Assembly (NCBI GenBank): GCA_000467715.1
Contig: AJFK01001087.1
Span: 1 to 45,569, forward strand
Direction: 5' to 3'
DNA from: Hysterium pulicare CBS 123377
Lineage: Eukaryota; Ascomycota; Dothideomycetes; Hysteriales; Hysteriaceae
Length of the DNA stretch: 45,569 nucleotides
How positions within the stretch are numbered: the stretch's first letter is position 1; every line of letters starts with the position of its first letter. Below, piece after piece: positions 31,743 through 43,992 of the stretch. Below the pieces are notes generated by a model that was not told where the DNA came from, did not search any database, and saw only the letters and a program-made list of their open reading frames with translations. The translations under genes and the position numbers were made by a program.

Positions 31743-32812
31743 GTGGCTTTTTGTGATGGTGGTGTGTCATGTGTTTGGGTGAACTGTTGTTGTGTATGAT
31801 ATGGATTTTTGATCGATATGGAGAAAGCAGGATAGCTACCTATCTCTCTACAGTCGACACGATTGCGGCTCAGGATCAGCTTCTTTGAGATGCGGATTCT
31901 TTTCGATGGCTGCGCTGGCTCGAGCGTGCCCTACTAGCCCCTCTCCGGGGCTGAAGTGGCTCCTGTGTGCCGCGCTGGCCTTGGAATGATGACGCTTGCT
32001 TATAAAGGTCTTGATTCTGAGCGCTGAGTTGTCCGTCCGAGACTATGATTGTTGGATTCCTGAATGCGAGAGTCGAGTGGCGTGTTGTTCGAGATTACTT
32101 TTAGATAAGCTTGTAATGGGAACATTTCCCCCCAGCTTAAATCATAATATCTGGTAGCAGTGATAAAACTATTGAATTTGATTGCAATACGTTCGAGGTT
32201 TCCCGATTTAGCTCCTGCCCTCTTTATTTCCCTCTTGGCTATTGATGATTTTGTCGGGGAAAATGGTACAGGAATCAAAGCTGAATCGACTTGATGAATC
32301 AAATTCACGGCCAAGGTTACTTGCTATTGAATTTAGCAGCTAACAATAGTAAAAATGAGTCTCTAAAGACCTAGCGTTTCTTAATATTGCGCTAGTAACG
32401 GTCCAAGCGAGAAGTAACGGTCCCAGGAATCAATAGATTTTCACATAGTTTCCCAAATAGGATATATATTTCCTCATCCTGACATTGGAATCCCAGGTAG
32501 TTCAAATTTCCCACTGACTAGAGTTTCAATCGGATATTCTGCTTTAGATCAGGTTCGATGCTCTCAGTCTACGAAGGCCAGCCCCCCAAACAATAGTGTA
32601 TAGATCAAGAAGACCATTGAAAGCCCAAGCGCCGCGACAATCCTTTTTCGGGTCATTTTTCATTCATATCTTAAAGCTAGAAATAAGAGGTTTCGATATC
32701 TACGTATCATGAAGCCGTAAGCCGTAAGCCATAAAGCCATATATATATCGCCAGCCAACCAAGACCATTCTCTAGACCGAACTCCAAAACCCAAGACTTT
32801 TTCGTTTACTGA
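31743..32812. other. Convergent intergenic region, no gene seen
   Basis: About 1.07 kb between two converging genes. It contains a short 7-base tandem (AAGCCGT, three copies, the last diverged) and a TA run near 32711-32748. The 104-codon minus frame at 32000-32314 has no protein-like character. Confidence 0.4.
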
Positions 32813-35774
32813 CTACTCCCAAGTCTTCCACTCCTCCTCCACAGCTCTCAACTTGGCCCTTACTCTCTCCCTCTCTGCCCCTTCCAACCTCCCACCACCC
32901 TCCCAACTCGTCCACTCGCCTCTCCCTTCATACAGCTTCATGAGCATGTCAGACTCCCTTTTCAACGCTGTTTCAGCCCTCTTCCTCTCCCCCGCTTTCC
33001 TCTTCAGATACCCGAAATCCTCGTCTTCCACCGCTCGTTTCCAGACCCTCCGCATCCGCGGACTATAAAGACAGCAACTGGTCCCGTTGGCCTGATCGCT
33101 CGTCTCGCCCCAGTTTTGTTCCCCCGGCACGAGTTGCAAAGTACGAACGACCTCCTTTGCGAGTTTCGATCCGGATTTGATGTCCGGGTATACGATTTCA
33201 TCGTAGCATTCTTCGCAGATGGTGAATTCGGGTAGCGAGGGGATGAAATGCCATCCTTGCCCCACGAGCGCCTTGTCCTTTGGACATTCCATCTTCCAAG
33301 CGTTTTCTTGCGCGAGGGAGACGAAAGACCGCAGATCTGGCGAGCGGACGCGGGATGATTGTGCTTGCTCGTCGATTTCGACGAGAAGGTCAAGGTATTG
33401 TGGAAAGCGTCGGGATGATGTGCGAAGGGAGCAGGTTTGAGGCTTCGATGTAGTTGACGGGATACGTGTGAAGTAGCCCCGAATGGTTGGGAATAGCACT
33501 TCGAGTTGTTTGACGTCGCATGGACAAATCGAGAGATTTGTGACGTGTATGCCGTCGCGGTCCGGAATACCGTACCATGTGCCTACCTGGTCGCGAGAGC
33601 CTGGACAAGCGTTTTCAATTTCCATGATGGCGGCGAGACGGTAGAGGAGGTCGAGACTTGGTCGTTTTTGCTTGATGGTAAGCAGCCAGGCTAGTCGGAC
33701 CCAAGGAGAGCTGAAGTCGCAGGTTCGTAATACGGGTCGCTCGTAGAGACGAGTTTGTTGGAAGTAGTCCGCAAATTGTGTATCCCTAAAGACGCCATCA
33801 AAGCAACTTGGGCAGACATCAAAGTTCGGACATTTTGCGAGCGTGTACCAGTCATCGTACTTAGTGGTGGGTTCTTGTCTAGGGCAGGCGGGTAGGGGCT
33901 TGTCGAGAGCGGTGGCGGTTGATCGACGCTCTTTTTTTCGTCCGTCATAGCTAGATTGTGATCTGATAGAATTAGACCTTGGCCTTGGAGATCTGGGTGC
34001 ATCCTCGGTCTGATGAGACCTAAGTGGTGGGCGGGTGGATGCCGATCTGTCGCGCGGTGTACCGATAACAGGTGATGAAGCTAGTTTGGGCGACTCTGGA
34101 TATGGTTGCCTTAGACCAGGACTTTGGGGGACCATGGGAGAGGACGGAATTGCTTGGAAGTTTTCTTCGGCGGGCATGAACACCCCAATTGGCCTGTCGT
34201 CAACTGGATAAGGTAGAGGATTTTCAGGTCTTGGGGGTCGAGCAGGAGATGGCGATTGAATATCAACCCGAGGAATCGGGATAGGCATAGTTTCATGCGT
34301 GTTGAATCGTGGATATCTGGACTGGTCTTCAGGGGCAGGAGGATAAGTGGCATGCCAATCAGATGCAGTAACTGGCGTCCGAGGCGGAGGCGGAGGGGGA
34401 GGTAAAGAAGTGGTGTAAGACAGTGGCGAGGGTGAAGGTGGCCTATTGCCTGCTCTGGTTCCAGGTCTAGGGCCAGGAGAGGTGGCACTTTTAGGAGAAG
34501 GTAAGTTTGAGGAACGTGGAGGAGAAGGTGGAGAAGATCGGTCGTAAGCTAGTGGTGTGCTTGGACGAATTGGAGTGCTTGGACGGCTATCTGCATATTT
34601 CCTGGGACTTCTGCTGTAGGGGGCCTCTGTTGAGTTGGGCGGCCTGTTGACTGGTATTTGCCGCGGCCGTGATCCATTATGTAGCGAAGAAGTCGATGAC
34701 TTTGGTGATTGAGGTGGAGGAGTAGATGACTTCGAAGAGTAGGAACTACCGGACAATGAACTGTCATTTGGTAACCTAGGCTCTGAAGATCGTGGAGTCG
34801 ATCGGGGCTCTCTCCGAGTATCATGTAGTGACGTCCTCAAGTCCTCTTTCTGCAGGTCACCTGTGACGAAGGAATACCTAGCCGGTCTCCGTTCTCGTCG
34901 AAGGCTAGCCACATCTTCAGCATCGACATCCGAGTCATCAGACAGGTCATCCTTGCTCGTTCGAGGCGGCTGGGTCAAGGAATCATATCGGTGATGCGAT
35001 CTTCTGTCAGGCTTTGCGTTTTGATCCTTCTGTACGTCGCCAGTACCACGCTTGGGGACAGACCTCGGGACGCTCGAAGCAGAAGGAGTGATTGCTTCCG
35101 GAGAGAGGAAATAATCCGGTGCTGTAGATTCCTTGGAAGGCTTCGAATACGCATAAGGGCTTGGTTCTCGTTTCGTGAAGACGGGAGGATCATGGACATC
35201 GGTCTTTAGATAGGGTATGTTTCCCCGTTCAGCAAAGCTTTTCCTCCTCCCTTCTCTAACCGTGCTTGATGCAGTTGAAGGCGGGCCTGTAACATTACCA
35301 TTGCCAGAGACCAATACGAAGCGTCTGTCATCGTTCTCAAAGATGCTCGGTTGTTCAACATCCGCAATGATCGGCTCTTGATCGACAGTACCCCGCGATG
35401 GCACTTCACCGCTCGTTAATGCATCGTCGGACGAAGTATCTGAAGGGAATTCTCGAGACAGAGAGGTTATTTCGTCCTCTACTTTTGGAGACGGAGGCCA
35501 TCTTCGCTGCTTCCGAACCTCTGGTCTGGGCGGATATGCCGGGGATCGCGGAGGAAGTGGAGGATTTGCGGCGTAGGATGAATAGCGGGGGTCGTAGGTG
35601 TGGGAGTAGCCGCTTGAGTTCAGACTGTGATTCATGTTCAGGAGGGTTCTCATGAGGACGTGATGGTGATGGGACATACTTGAAGTATCCATCTGGATCT
35701 CGCGACTTCGAATAGTAGGAGTCATGGCGTCGTGACTGATTGTATTGGTTGTCGTAATTATAAGAGTAAGCCAT
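32813..35774 (-). CDS. Long disordered protein with a Cys-rich C-terminal domain, unknown
   Basis: Exons 35680-35774 and 32813-35624, 968 aa. The 55-nt intron (GTATGT...CACAG) joins MAYSYNYDNQYNQSRR and YFNLNSSGYSHTYDPRYSS in frame. Residues up to about 610 are Ser/Pro/Arg-rich and disordered, beginning with a Tyr/Asn/Gln segment. From about 610 a folded region starts with CPRQEP, YTLAKCPNFDVCPSCFDG, RPVLRTCDFSSPWVRLAWLL, LSICPCDVKQLEVLFP, FTICEECYDEIVYPDI and TSCCLYSPRMRRVWKRA. The paired CxxC motifs suggest zinc binding. It ends in a charged helix (EGAERERVRAKLRAVEEE). This matches a fungal family I know only as uncharacterised. Confidence 0.78.
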
Positions 35775-37140
35775 ACGAGAGGGTCACGCGAGCAGACGGA
35801 TGAGAGGTGAGAGGTAAACGGGTGGGAGACCAGAGAATAACAAGATCATGCAAAGAAGGTCCGGGTAGAAAAGAATGAAGAGGAGGTTTGCAATGGGTCT
35901 TTCGATTACATTGTGTGAAGGGGTTATTTGTTGAGAGCCCAGTATTCTGACGCACAGTTCGCAGTCAACCTCTGTGCATGCAGCTTAAAGCCGTGCCGCC
36001 TTGCTCTTGCGGTGATATTAGCTGCATTTCGACAAGTTGCATGCAGCACCTGGAGGAAGAGCATCCGAGAAGGCCTCCTCGAGCTTTGAGTGGACCGTCC
36101 CTTGATTTCCCCCAGGGGTCCCGACCGCCAGTTCGTCCGGCGTCTTGCCCTGACAGCCCGTTTCTGAAGAGGGCAAACTTGCACACATGGCCACAATACC
36201 ATCAAGTTGTTTTTACAATCACCAAAGATATGCCACAATATCTTGATGAGTCGTTCACTACCATTCCAGTCTGATTCTCTGCCATGTTTTGCCTTCTGTT
36301 CTGCCGTTTCGAGGGGTCACAGTGTTCAAGGGGTTCTGATGGGATGATCCTGCCATCGGACGTGACGAAGTACATAAGAAGTCGTGCTTCTGCACAATGA
36401 TGTATAACGCTTTACAACATATGCGGTGTTGCAGAATGCCCACTCCATACCCAACCGCTTGCCGGTAGCCTGTCTGATCGCTTACACAGCGAAAGCAAAA
36501 AAACGTCCTCATATCATATCACAATCCCAATATACTTATAACATACAACCTTAGTAACAGTCCGAATACTTCGTAATTCCATCGCTGACACATCCACCGG
36601 GCCTTTCCGACAAACCTTGGAAGCGGTGTGCTTCTCTTCCAAGAGCCCCCGCCTCACAGACACAGCCACCACGAAGACCACCTCACCAAATTTCCACTGA
36701 CTCCGCTCATCGCAAAGCTGACCACAGAGCCGCATTCAAATACCACATACGCCCCGTTATGATGCAGGGACGACATTGCAGAATGCAAGACCGTCTTCCT
36801 ACTGTAAGCTGAGCATGGCAAGGCGGACTGGGGTCCCGGGGCTGACTAGTCCTTCTAACGCGGAAGTAGCTGACTGTTCCGGTGAATGGATCGCACATCA
36901 ACTGCTTTTACCTAAGTTGCGTTGAGCCTCTTCGTTCTTTTATGTTTGTGATGTCTAGTTTTAGGAGACAAGCACGTACTAGCTGTAGATATTCAGAAAA
37001 TGAAGATATTGGATTATCTCGTCTAGCTCTTTTCTCGCCGGCTACATCGAAGAAACGAGCATTGCGAGCCTCTTCAAATCCAGTTCGCTGCTGCATCCGT
37101 GTTTCTAAAGTCTTCAGCTTTGCCAGGTTTAGATTAGGGG

Positions 37141-37240
37141 GTAGAGGAAAAAGAGAAAAATTCTCTTTAAATATAAAGTCTACTTTCTTTTGTTTATTAG
37201 AGATAAATTTTAAGAAAAGTAGAGATCTACTAATATAGAT
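37141..37240. repeat. A+T-rich block, RIP-like
   Basis: A 100-base run of A, T and G-poor sequence with words such as AAAGTAGA and TTTAAATATAAA, like those in the block at 1-240. Probably a fragment of a mutated repeat (inference). Confidence 0.4.
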
Positions 37241-37373
37241 AGCCTGTTAAGCAACAAACTCCATGTATTCTTAAGAGTCTATAGTAAGGTCTCCACTGTC
37301 GAACGAGAAGGTTTGAGCTTTGGGAAGAGATGCAAATGGCTTTCGCATCCCTAAGAGTCTCCTCCATAACACT

Positions 37374-37476
37374 TTAATTATTGTACCTGCTTTAAAGTAG
37401 AGTGGAAAATAGATAATAAAAATAATAAATATTTATAATTTAAATTTTAAAATTAGACTTCTTTTCTACTCTCCCA
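37374..37476. repeat. A+T-rich block, RIP-like
   Basis: Another about 100-base block with AATAATAAATATTTATAATT-type sequence and AAAGTAGAG, in an otherwise normal-composition region. It resembles the other A+T blocks and lies 134 bases from the previous one. Confidence 0.4.
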
Positions 37477-37804
37477 AATTCTGGCCTCTAAACATAGGGA
37501 ACATTGCTAATGAGTACTCGGGGATACCCGGCTTTTCTGGCATGAAGACAAGCGAACACATCACAATCACAATCATATTCAAATAGTGGTGGGGGGCCTA
37601 TCAGCAAGTGTAATTATCCTAATAGTACAAAGTTCCTTCAATCCCCATCATTCCTCCGAGATGCACAAACAATTGGCAGGGTATCCCAGGCCAACACTTA
37701 ATCCAGAAGCACAAGCAAAACATATGCATGAGGAAGGAAGGGTACGTGGGTTGGGAGCCCACTGGGAAGAAGGGAGGAAAGCAGATGAGGAGTCAAGTCA
37801 TACC

Positions 37805-38689
37805 TTAGATCTGTTTGGAGATATCGATGCCATACTCCGAAAGCGCCCAAGATGCATCTGGCGCGTTGCCATCTTGAACTTCACCAAGCGCGTGCTTGAC
37901 CAAGCGTAACAGAGCCCGGTTCTTGGCTAGAACGACCTTGAGATAGTCATTCGTGACGTGCTTCTCCCGTGCGAAGTGGTTGATGCCAGCTTGATGCTGC
38001 ATCATAGCGGCCTGGGCTTTCTTGGTATCCTCCTCGATCTGGCGCTTCACTTGCATAGCGGCCGCAACACCAGTACTAATATCTTCGCATTGGAGACACA
38101 GCTCGTGGTTGCGGCGAATGAGATGATCGATATAGAAGGCGATGTAATTGAGCTGCTTATCGCCCAGAGTGACTTGGCGAGGGGTTTCCGTCGACAGATG
38201 AGACACCATACGGGATTGGATGTCGTGATCGTTTGGCAAAGCACCCATGACCTCGACAGGAACATAGCCGGGTTCGTAGATCAAACGAAGCGAACGTTCG
38301 AGACCTTCCATAGTGAATGTTTCGGTCTGCGAAGACCATAGATTAACTACCGTCAGCAGACAAGTTCTGCTGATGATGGAATGTCATGTAGTCCAGGTTT
38401 GGCTTACCTGGTCATCACATTCACCGTTCGACATCTTCGCGGTAGCTTCATTCTGCTCTTCGGCAGAGGCTTCGGCGTAGCTGTGAACAACACGAGGTTC
38501 TTCGGCGCTGGAGTTGCTTGCACCGCTAGATGAGGCACTCGAGAGATTCTCCTTTTTGGGCGAACGCCTCAGTCGACGTGTCGGGCTTTGGAGCTGCAAC
38601 GTAACTTCTGAGCGCTTGTTAGATATGATGAAACCAAGAGTCAAGTGAGAGAGTGTGAAGTGGTTCTTACCTTTAGTTGGTGTAGACAT
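37805..38689 (-). CDS. Conserved-looking helical protein, function unknown
   Basis: Exons 38671-38689, 38408-38607 and 37805-38326, giving 246 aa. The first exon carries only MSTPTK plus one base, joined across 63 nt to EVTLQLQSPTRRLRRSPKK. A Ser-rich acidic stretch follows, then from TETFTMEGLERSLRLIYEPG a compact domain of about 170 residues: GDKQLNYIAFYIDHLIRRNH, LCLQCEDISTGVAAAMQVKR, a Glu/Lys/Gln helix and KVVLAKNRALLRLVKHALGE. The strongly helical, charged character suggests a subunit or adaptor. No family recognised. All joins keep frame and have standard GT-AG ends. Confidence 0.72.
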
Positions 38690-40038
38690 TCTGACGGAGC
38701 TGCGCTGAGGAATGTTGCTTTCTGTGGTGGCGTTTGAGGTGCTCGGCTTGACTTGATGGCACGATGAAGAAATAGCTTATGAAGACGCTACTTCGAAATC
38801 TGACGGTTGGCAAACGTTCAGACAGTAGAGGTGTGACGATGCCGAGAAGAAGACGAGAGGAAGTAGTCGAATTGGTGAAAATATGAACGGAAATAACCGC
38901 TGCCTGCTTATGAAATAAAAAATCGCAGCATGTGATGTGCTCTGATTGGCTGAAATGGTCTGATTAGAGTGAAAAAAGTGCGGATTTGAGCTTCATGACG
39001 TTACTTCACTGTCAAGTGAGGCACGTGGAGGCCCCGTAGCCGTGCAAACGCTTTAAGTCCGTGCAATCGGCGCAGAATGGCCTTCACTGTTCCAGAAAAC
39101 CGCGGAATCTCCCCTTATCATAGGTCAATAGAGTACTTCAACTCTTAGACTGAAGGCAATGTAAGCTATAAAGGCGAAGGCTGCTTGTTTGAACGAATGT
39201 CGAAGGCCTCTCTTAGAAAGTTATGTTCGAGGGGGCCCACAGTGAATGTCGTCTCCGTATCAACTATTTTGTCAAAACGCTTGGAAGGGAACGTGCACTC
39301 TCCTTATCTTTTTCTGCACATGGTCATGGATGAATGTCGTACGATGTTAACGTGAGCATGATTGATTGAAAGTAAATGATGATCAAGTTTGAGAATGCGG
39401 AGGCTATGAAAAGCGGATAGGGACGTAGACAACATGCTTGCTCCTTTTTACTCCTTTGAAAGCTCTCTACCGTCGACGGGTCTAAGAATGAGCGACAGCT
39501 GTTCTATTTCTTTCTTCCTCGTCCGCAACAGACATGCAGTGTGCTGACAAGATTCATGAGTGATGCCGAAAGTGAGTGAAAAAACCCGAACACATCAGTC
39601 CACATCAATCACACTGGAAGTACCTGTGGGTGATTGATTTGGAAGTATTTATTATGATGTTGCAGTTGATTTAGACGCTTGAAGTTGGTCGCGGGAGAAG
39701 AGGTGAGGTTTGAGATTGTGAAGAATTGGGAATAGCGCACCTTAGTCAGAACGACCTACAACAGGAAGCTGCAAGCATCCTTATTCTCATCACAACGCAG
39801 AGAAGAGGTCCAGCACAATTCTATTACACTTGAATTCCAGTCCATCGTGTGCCGCATATATGGAATATCCTGAGTAAGATATTCCACATGTGATGCCATG
39901 GTTGTCCTCAATGCGCCTTCGAGCAGAACACAAGCTGCAGATAGATGTTCAAAAGCCTCCCTGAATGCTCGCTCCAAAGTAAATGCATGATTAGGTATGC
40001 TCGTCCCCCTCGTAATTTCAACACGACACTTCTCCAGC
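38690..40038. other. Intergenic, promoter side of the helical-protein gene and RFC1 3' DNA
   Basis: About 1.35 kb. An ATTGG (inverted CCAAT) lies at about 38944 and a CACGTG E-box near 39023. A minus-strand frame entering at 39756 is a different frame of RFC1's last exon. No gene seen. Confidence 0.4.
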
Positions 40039-43000
40039 TCAAGACTTCTTCGCTCGACCCTTGGCGGGTGCTTTCCCCTTGCCGCTTCCACGCTTCGGCT
40101 TGACCTCTTCCTCACTGTCATCAATGCTCTCATCCTCATCCTCATTAGCCTTTCTTTTTTTGCCTTTTCCGGACTTCGTGGGTACTGCCTTTTTCGCCGC
40201 AGCTTTCTTCTTGGGCAGCTTGACATACTTGTCTTTCGTAAGATCCGCTTCCTCGTCTTCTTCTTTGACTTCATCGACAACTTCGCCTTCGTCTGATTCC
40301 TCGATGGCTTCCTCAAGATCGGGCTTCTCTTTTATGGCTTTCTTTGGTGCGACGACATTGCTAGCCTTCATGAATGGTAGAGGATGCGATTGCAGGTTAT
40401 ATCTACGCACTTGTTTTAGCTCTGTGGATTCAAAAGATGAGGGAAAAACTTACAGCCTGGTGAATGTTGACTTGGCTGACGACTCGATCTTGACCTTTTC
40501 CTGATCCATGGGACCAATACCAAGTTCTGCGATGGCATCGAAGTCATCTTTGGTTAAGAAGTAGCTGTCCATAAGATCAATAACTTCGGGTACAGCATCT
40601 TTGCCTTTCGTCTCCAACTTCTTGACGAGCTGTGTCCATAAGACAGGAATGTACTGTTGTCGAATCTCGTGTCTGTCCCCAGAAGAGCGCAAGCGCATGT
40701 GACCTTGAATTTCTTTGACCATGCGAGTCAACTTCTGCTGATTACTGTTCTTGCCAAGCCACGACGTAAATCGAGTTTGGCTCCCAGCTTGACTTCCTGC
40801 AATGAAGCTTGCGGGTTTGACGAAGCTGAAGACAGCGTGAGTGGGCATCAAACTCCAGTGCTGTTGTGAACCATGGATCATACGGTCAACGAGATCACCA
40901 TCGCTGATACTGTCGGCAGCCTTCTCCACCAGCTCCAGCTGCTTCAGGTTGTTTTCCCTGCCACTGTACTTTAGAGCTTGCATGGGATTGGTCCCAAGGT
41001 AATTCTCCTGTAGCATAAGGTAGCTAAACTCGTGGTCATTGAAGTATAGCTCGATCTTGTCGTTCAATGTGGCCTTGCTGCTTTCAGCAAACATGCCTCC
41101 GCCGAGGATCTTTGAGGTGATATCCCAGGGTTTGAGAATAACGTGTTTCTCCCAAGCCTTCGACATCTCTCTGCCCGAGTCAAAGTCCATGGCCTTCTGG
41201 TCAACTTTAGCCGTCGATATCATATTGACTACTTGACGGATATCAGCATGACTACCCTCAATTAGAGCATTGACGACATTGCCCGGCATCTTCATGCCTT
41301 CTCGGTAAGCAATCGTCATTATCCTTGAGCTTATTTGGGCCGTAGTAGGTCTTCTGAATTGGAGGTCGAACGTAACGTAGTCGAATGGCTTCATCTTCGG
41401 TTGGCGCCTATCGTTACAAATTAAGATCATTGGGATCTGAGTCTTCTTGCAGACAGCTGCGAGAGCTCCAACACCACCTCGGTCACCTGCCGACATCCCA
41501 TCCACTTCGTCCATAATCAGAACAAGTTTCTTCTTCGAAGCTTCCACCTTCTGTCCGTCGCCGGCAAAGTATCCCCGAAGAGATGTTGTGCTGAGAACTC
41601 CTTTGAGCCCTTCCTCGACAAGCTTCTTGCTTCTGGTGTCACTGGCATTGCTCTCGACGATGTCGTAACCTTCAAGTTTCGCAACGAGATGTGCTGCAGT
41701 CGTCTTACCAATTCCAGGAGGACCGTGGATCATGACAGCTCGGAAAATACCACTGCCATCTGGACCAGCCAGTTTGAACCCAGTTTTCTGGCTCTTGGGG
41801 AATCTGTTGAGCCATCGTTGCAACTTTTCCACCGTAGCCTTGTTGCCACATATCTGATTGAGATTGGTAGGAGCATACTTGACGGTCCATAGTTGGCCAT
41901 CTGCCGGTGCTTTACCTGCCCTGGCAGTTTGAGCAGCTTTTCCGCCCCCGGCTCCGCCAGCTCCGCCAGTTCGACGCTCTTCCTTTTCAATCTCAGCAAC
42001 CATCTGCTCGACTTTCTTAGCTTCTGCTTGTTGTTTTGCTTCATAAGCTGCTGCCGCCTTGCCATCGCCGCCATTTGCTGGTAGTCGAGTGATAAGCGCG
42101 GCCAGCCCATCCTCATCAATGGTCTTGATGTTGTTCTCTTTGATCTTCTTGAGCTTACTGGGCCCGGCATCTGCGCCCACGACGACGAAGTCAGTCTTCT
42201 TACTAGGCGCACCTGTGACCTTGCCCCCATAACGCTTGGCCAGTTGTTGAGCTTCTTCTCGTCCCCACCTCTGCAAAACACCAGTAAAGACAAAGGTTAA
42301 ACCAGCCAGGCAGTTCTCGGCACCAACGGGCATGTCTCCTGAAGAACCACTAGCTGGGGCGGCATTTTGATGCCCTTGATTAGCACGCCAATTGAATTTT
42401 CCTGGTTCTCCTGATGGCGGTGGAGGAGTCGGCGGTCGAACTAATGGGATACTGTCGTAGATAGCCTGCACGGCAGAACTTTCTGCAATCTCTTCTTTCT
42501 TCGCCTTTTTCTTAGCTGGAGATTTCTTTGTATCTGGAATCTTCTTTGGTCGTCCCTTCTTCGGAGTCTCTGGCTCATCATCGTCATCTAGTTCAGGAGA
42601 TTTGCGTTTTCTGGTCATAGTAGCTTTCTTAGTATTCGCTTTGGCCGGCTCGTCCTTCTTTATCCACCCATTTTCCTCTGGTTCACCAAAGTCACCCTCT
42701 GGATCTACATCTTTCATATCAATGTCTTCGTCCTCGGGGACAAAATCATCCTCTTCATCCACTGGTTTTGTGAGCTTCTTCTTCGGGGAGATACGGTGGG
42801 CCAACACGACTGGTTTAACATCCTCATCGCCATCTTCTTCCTTATAATCATCGCCATTTTTATATTCGGCAGCTTCTATGCCATCCCCTTCATCAAAGTC
42901 ATCATCGAAGAACTCCTCGTAATCATTCCTTGCGGGTGCAGCTGTGACAGGTTTCTTCGTCCGGGAGGAAGTTCTGTTATTACTTGCCGGTGTAGCTACC

Positions 43001-43684
43001 TTTGAAGTCTTGCCATTCTGTCCTGGAGTAGCAGTTTTTGATGCTTTACCGTTCGCTTTGGAGGGGGAAGGTTTTGGTGTGGACTCCGTGTTTTTCCTCG
43101 ATTTCACGGGTTCGGTCCGCTTGGGTTTCTTCGAATCGGCAAAGAATGCTGAGGTGGTAGTTTCTACACCTTCTGGGGATGGCTCTCGCTTCGTCTTTTT
43201 GAGTGCAGGCTTTTTAGGCGAGGGTTTCTTAGGTCTATCTTTATGAGCTTCAAAGTCTCCAGTAGAGTTGAGCCAAGTACTCACTCTGGCTCAAAATCCT
43301 CATCGTCGGAGTCGTCGATAACTCTTTGATTCTTTCGGATCGGTTTCTTGCTTGCTGCTCCAGTCTTTGATCGAGTGACGGGTCTGTTAGCGACATCGTT
43401 CGAATGAAACTGCGGCTGCGGATTGGGCTCTGCTTCAGGCTCGGGCTTATATTCACAGTCCGATCCAGAATCCTGCAGATCAATGATAACGGGTTTGGTA
43501 GGGGGTCGACAAGCCATGATGTAAGTGAAGTAAAGAAGAGTCTATCTTTGTTGTGGAGAAAGAATACAATGTTGTCTGAGAGAAAATGGGAAATGCGTAC
43601 CTCAGTCTTCTTCGCAGGCGTACTGCTCTGACTGCCTTGCGACTGTCTCCCACCGCCAAAGAAGCTTCGAATATCCGCAGGCAT
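40039..43684 (-). CDS. RFC1: Replication factor C subunit 1 (clamp loader large subunit)
   Basis: Exons 43601-43684, 43285-43541, 40454-43234 and 40039-40402, about 1161 aa. RFC loads the PCNA ring onto primed DNA. The N-terminus MPADIRSFFG matches the PCNA-binding start of this subunit. An acidic/basic linker leads to a BRCT domain (about 418-495, GLTFVFTGVLQRWGREEA, KTDFVVVGADAGPSK). Then the AAA+ core: Walker A HGPPGIGKTT (about 617-626), Walker B LVLIMDEVDGM (about 680), sensor 1 LICNDRRQ, and the RFC1 C-terminal domain, ending in a Lys-rich tail. The start of exon 2 is unsure: acceptors after 43542 or after 43473 both keep frame; the second would drop a VIIDL segment. RFC1 is divergent from uL16m at 43993. 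Confidence 0.94.
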
Positions 43685-43992
43685 TGTTCCTCACTCGTCT
43701 CACAGCATATGTATCGATACAACAACGCTTCAAATAAGTTCAACAGTTTCGTGACGGCGTCGATGTTGTTGGGTTGACAATTGTGGTTAAGAAATTCGAT
43801 GCTATGGAGGAAGCCACGACGCGTTCTATGACGCCTTTCTCAAATCGCGAAATCACTTAAGCACAAAAGCACGCTAGCCGAATGCCACTTAATGCGCCAG
43901 CCACAGAGTGAGCCACATCTTGGCATTTGTGAACAACTCTGAAGTGCTCACCACCCATCATCCATCCTCAGCATTGCCTTCAACGCACAACA
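43685..43992. promoter_or_regulatory. Divergent promoter region, RFC1 / mitochondrial uL16m
   Basis: 308 bases between outward-reading starts. An ACGCGT box (MluI cell-cycle box type, bound by MBF in yeasts) lies at 43819-43824 inside GACGCGTTC, which would fit S-phase expression of RFC1. This reading is inference from one hexamer. Confidence 0.4.

Larger units (their letters stand above)
35775..37804. other. Gene-poor region
   Basis: About 2 kb without a confident gene. Overlapping frames near 35924-36274 and 36882-37238 look like chance. The part near 35775 should be the promoter of the Cys-rich protein gene. Two A+T-rich blocks at 37141-37240 and 37374-37476 are listed separately. Confidence 0.45.

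Noticed and set aside
39756-40316. 186-codon Lys/Arg-rich minus frame
   Set aside because: It is another frame of RFC1's Lys/Glu-rich last exon, whose true frame ends at 40039.
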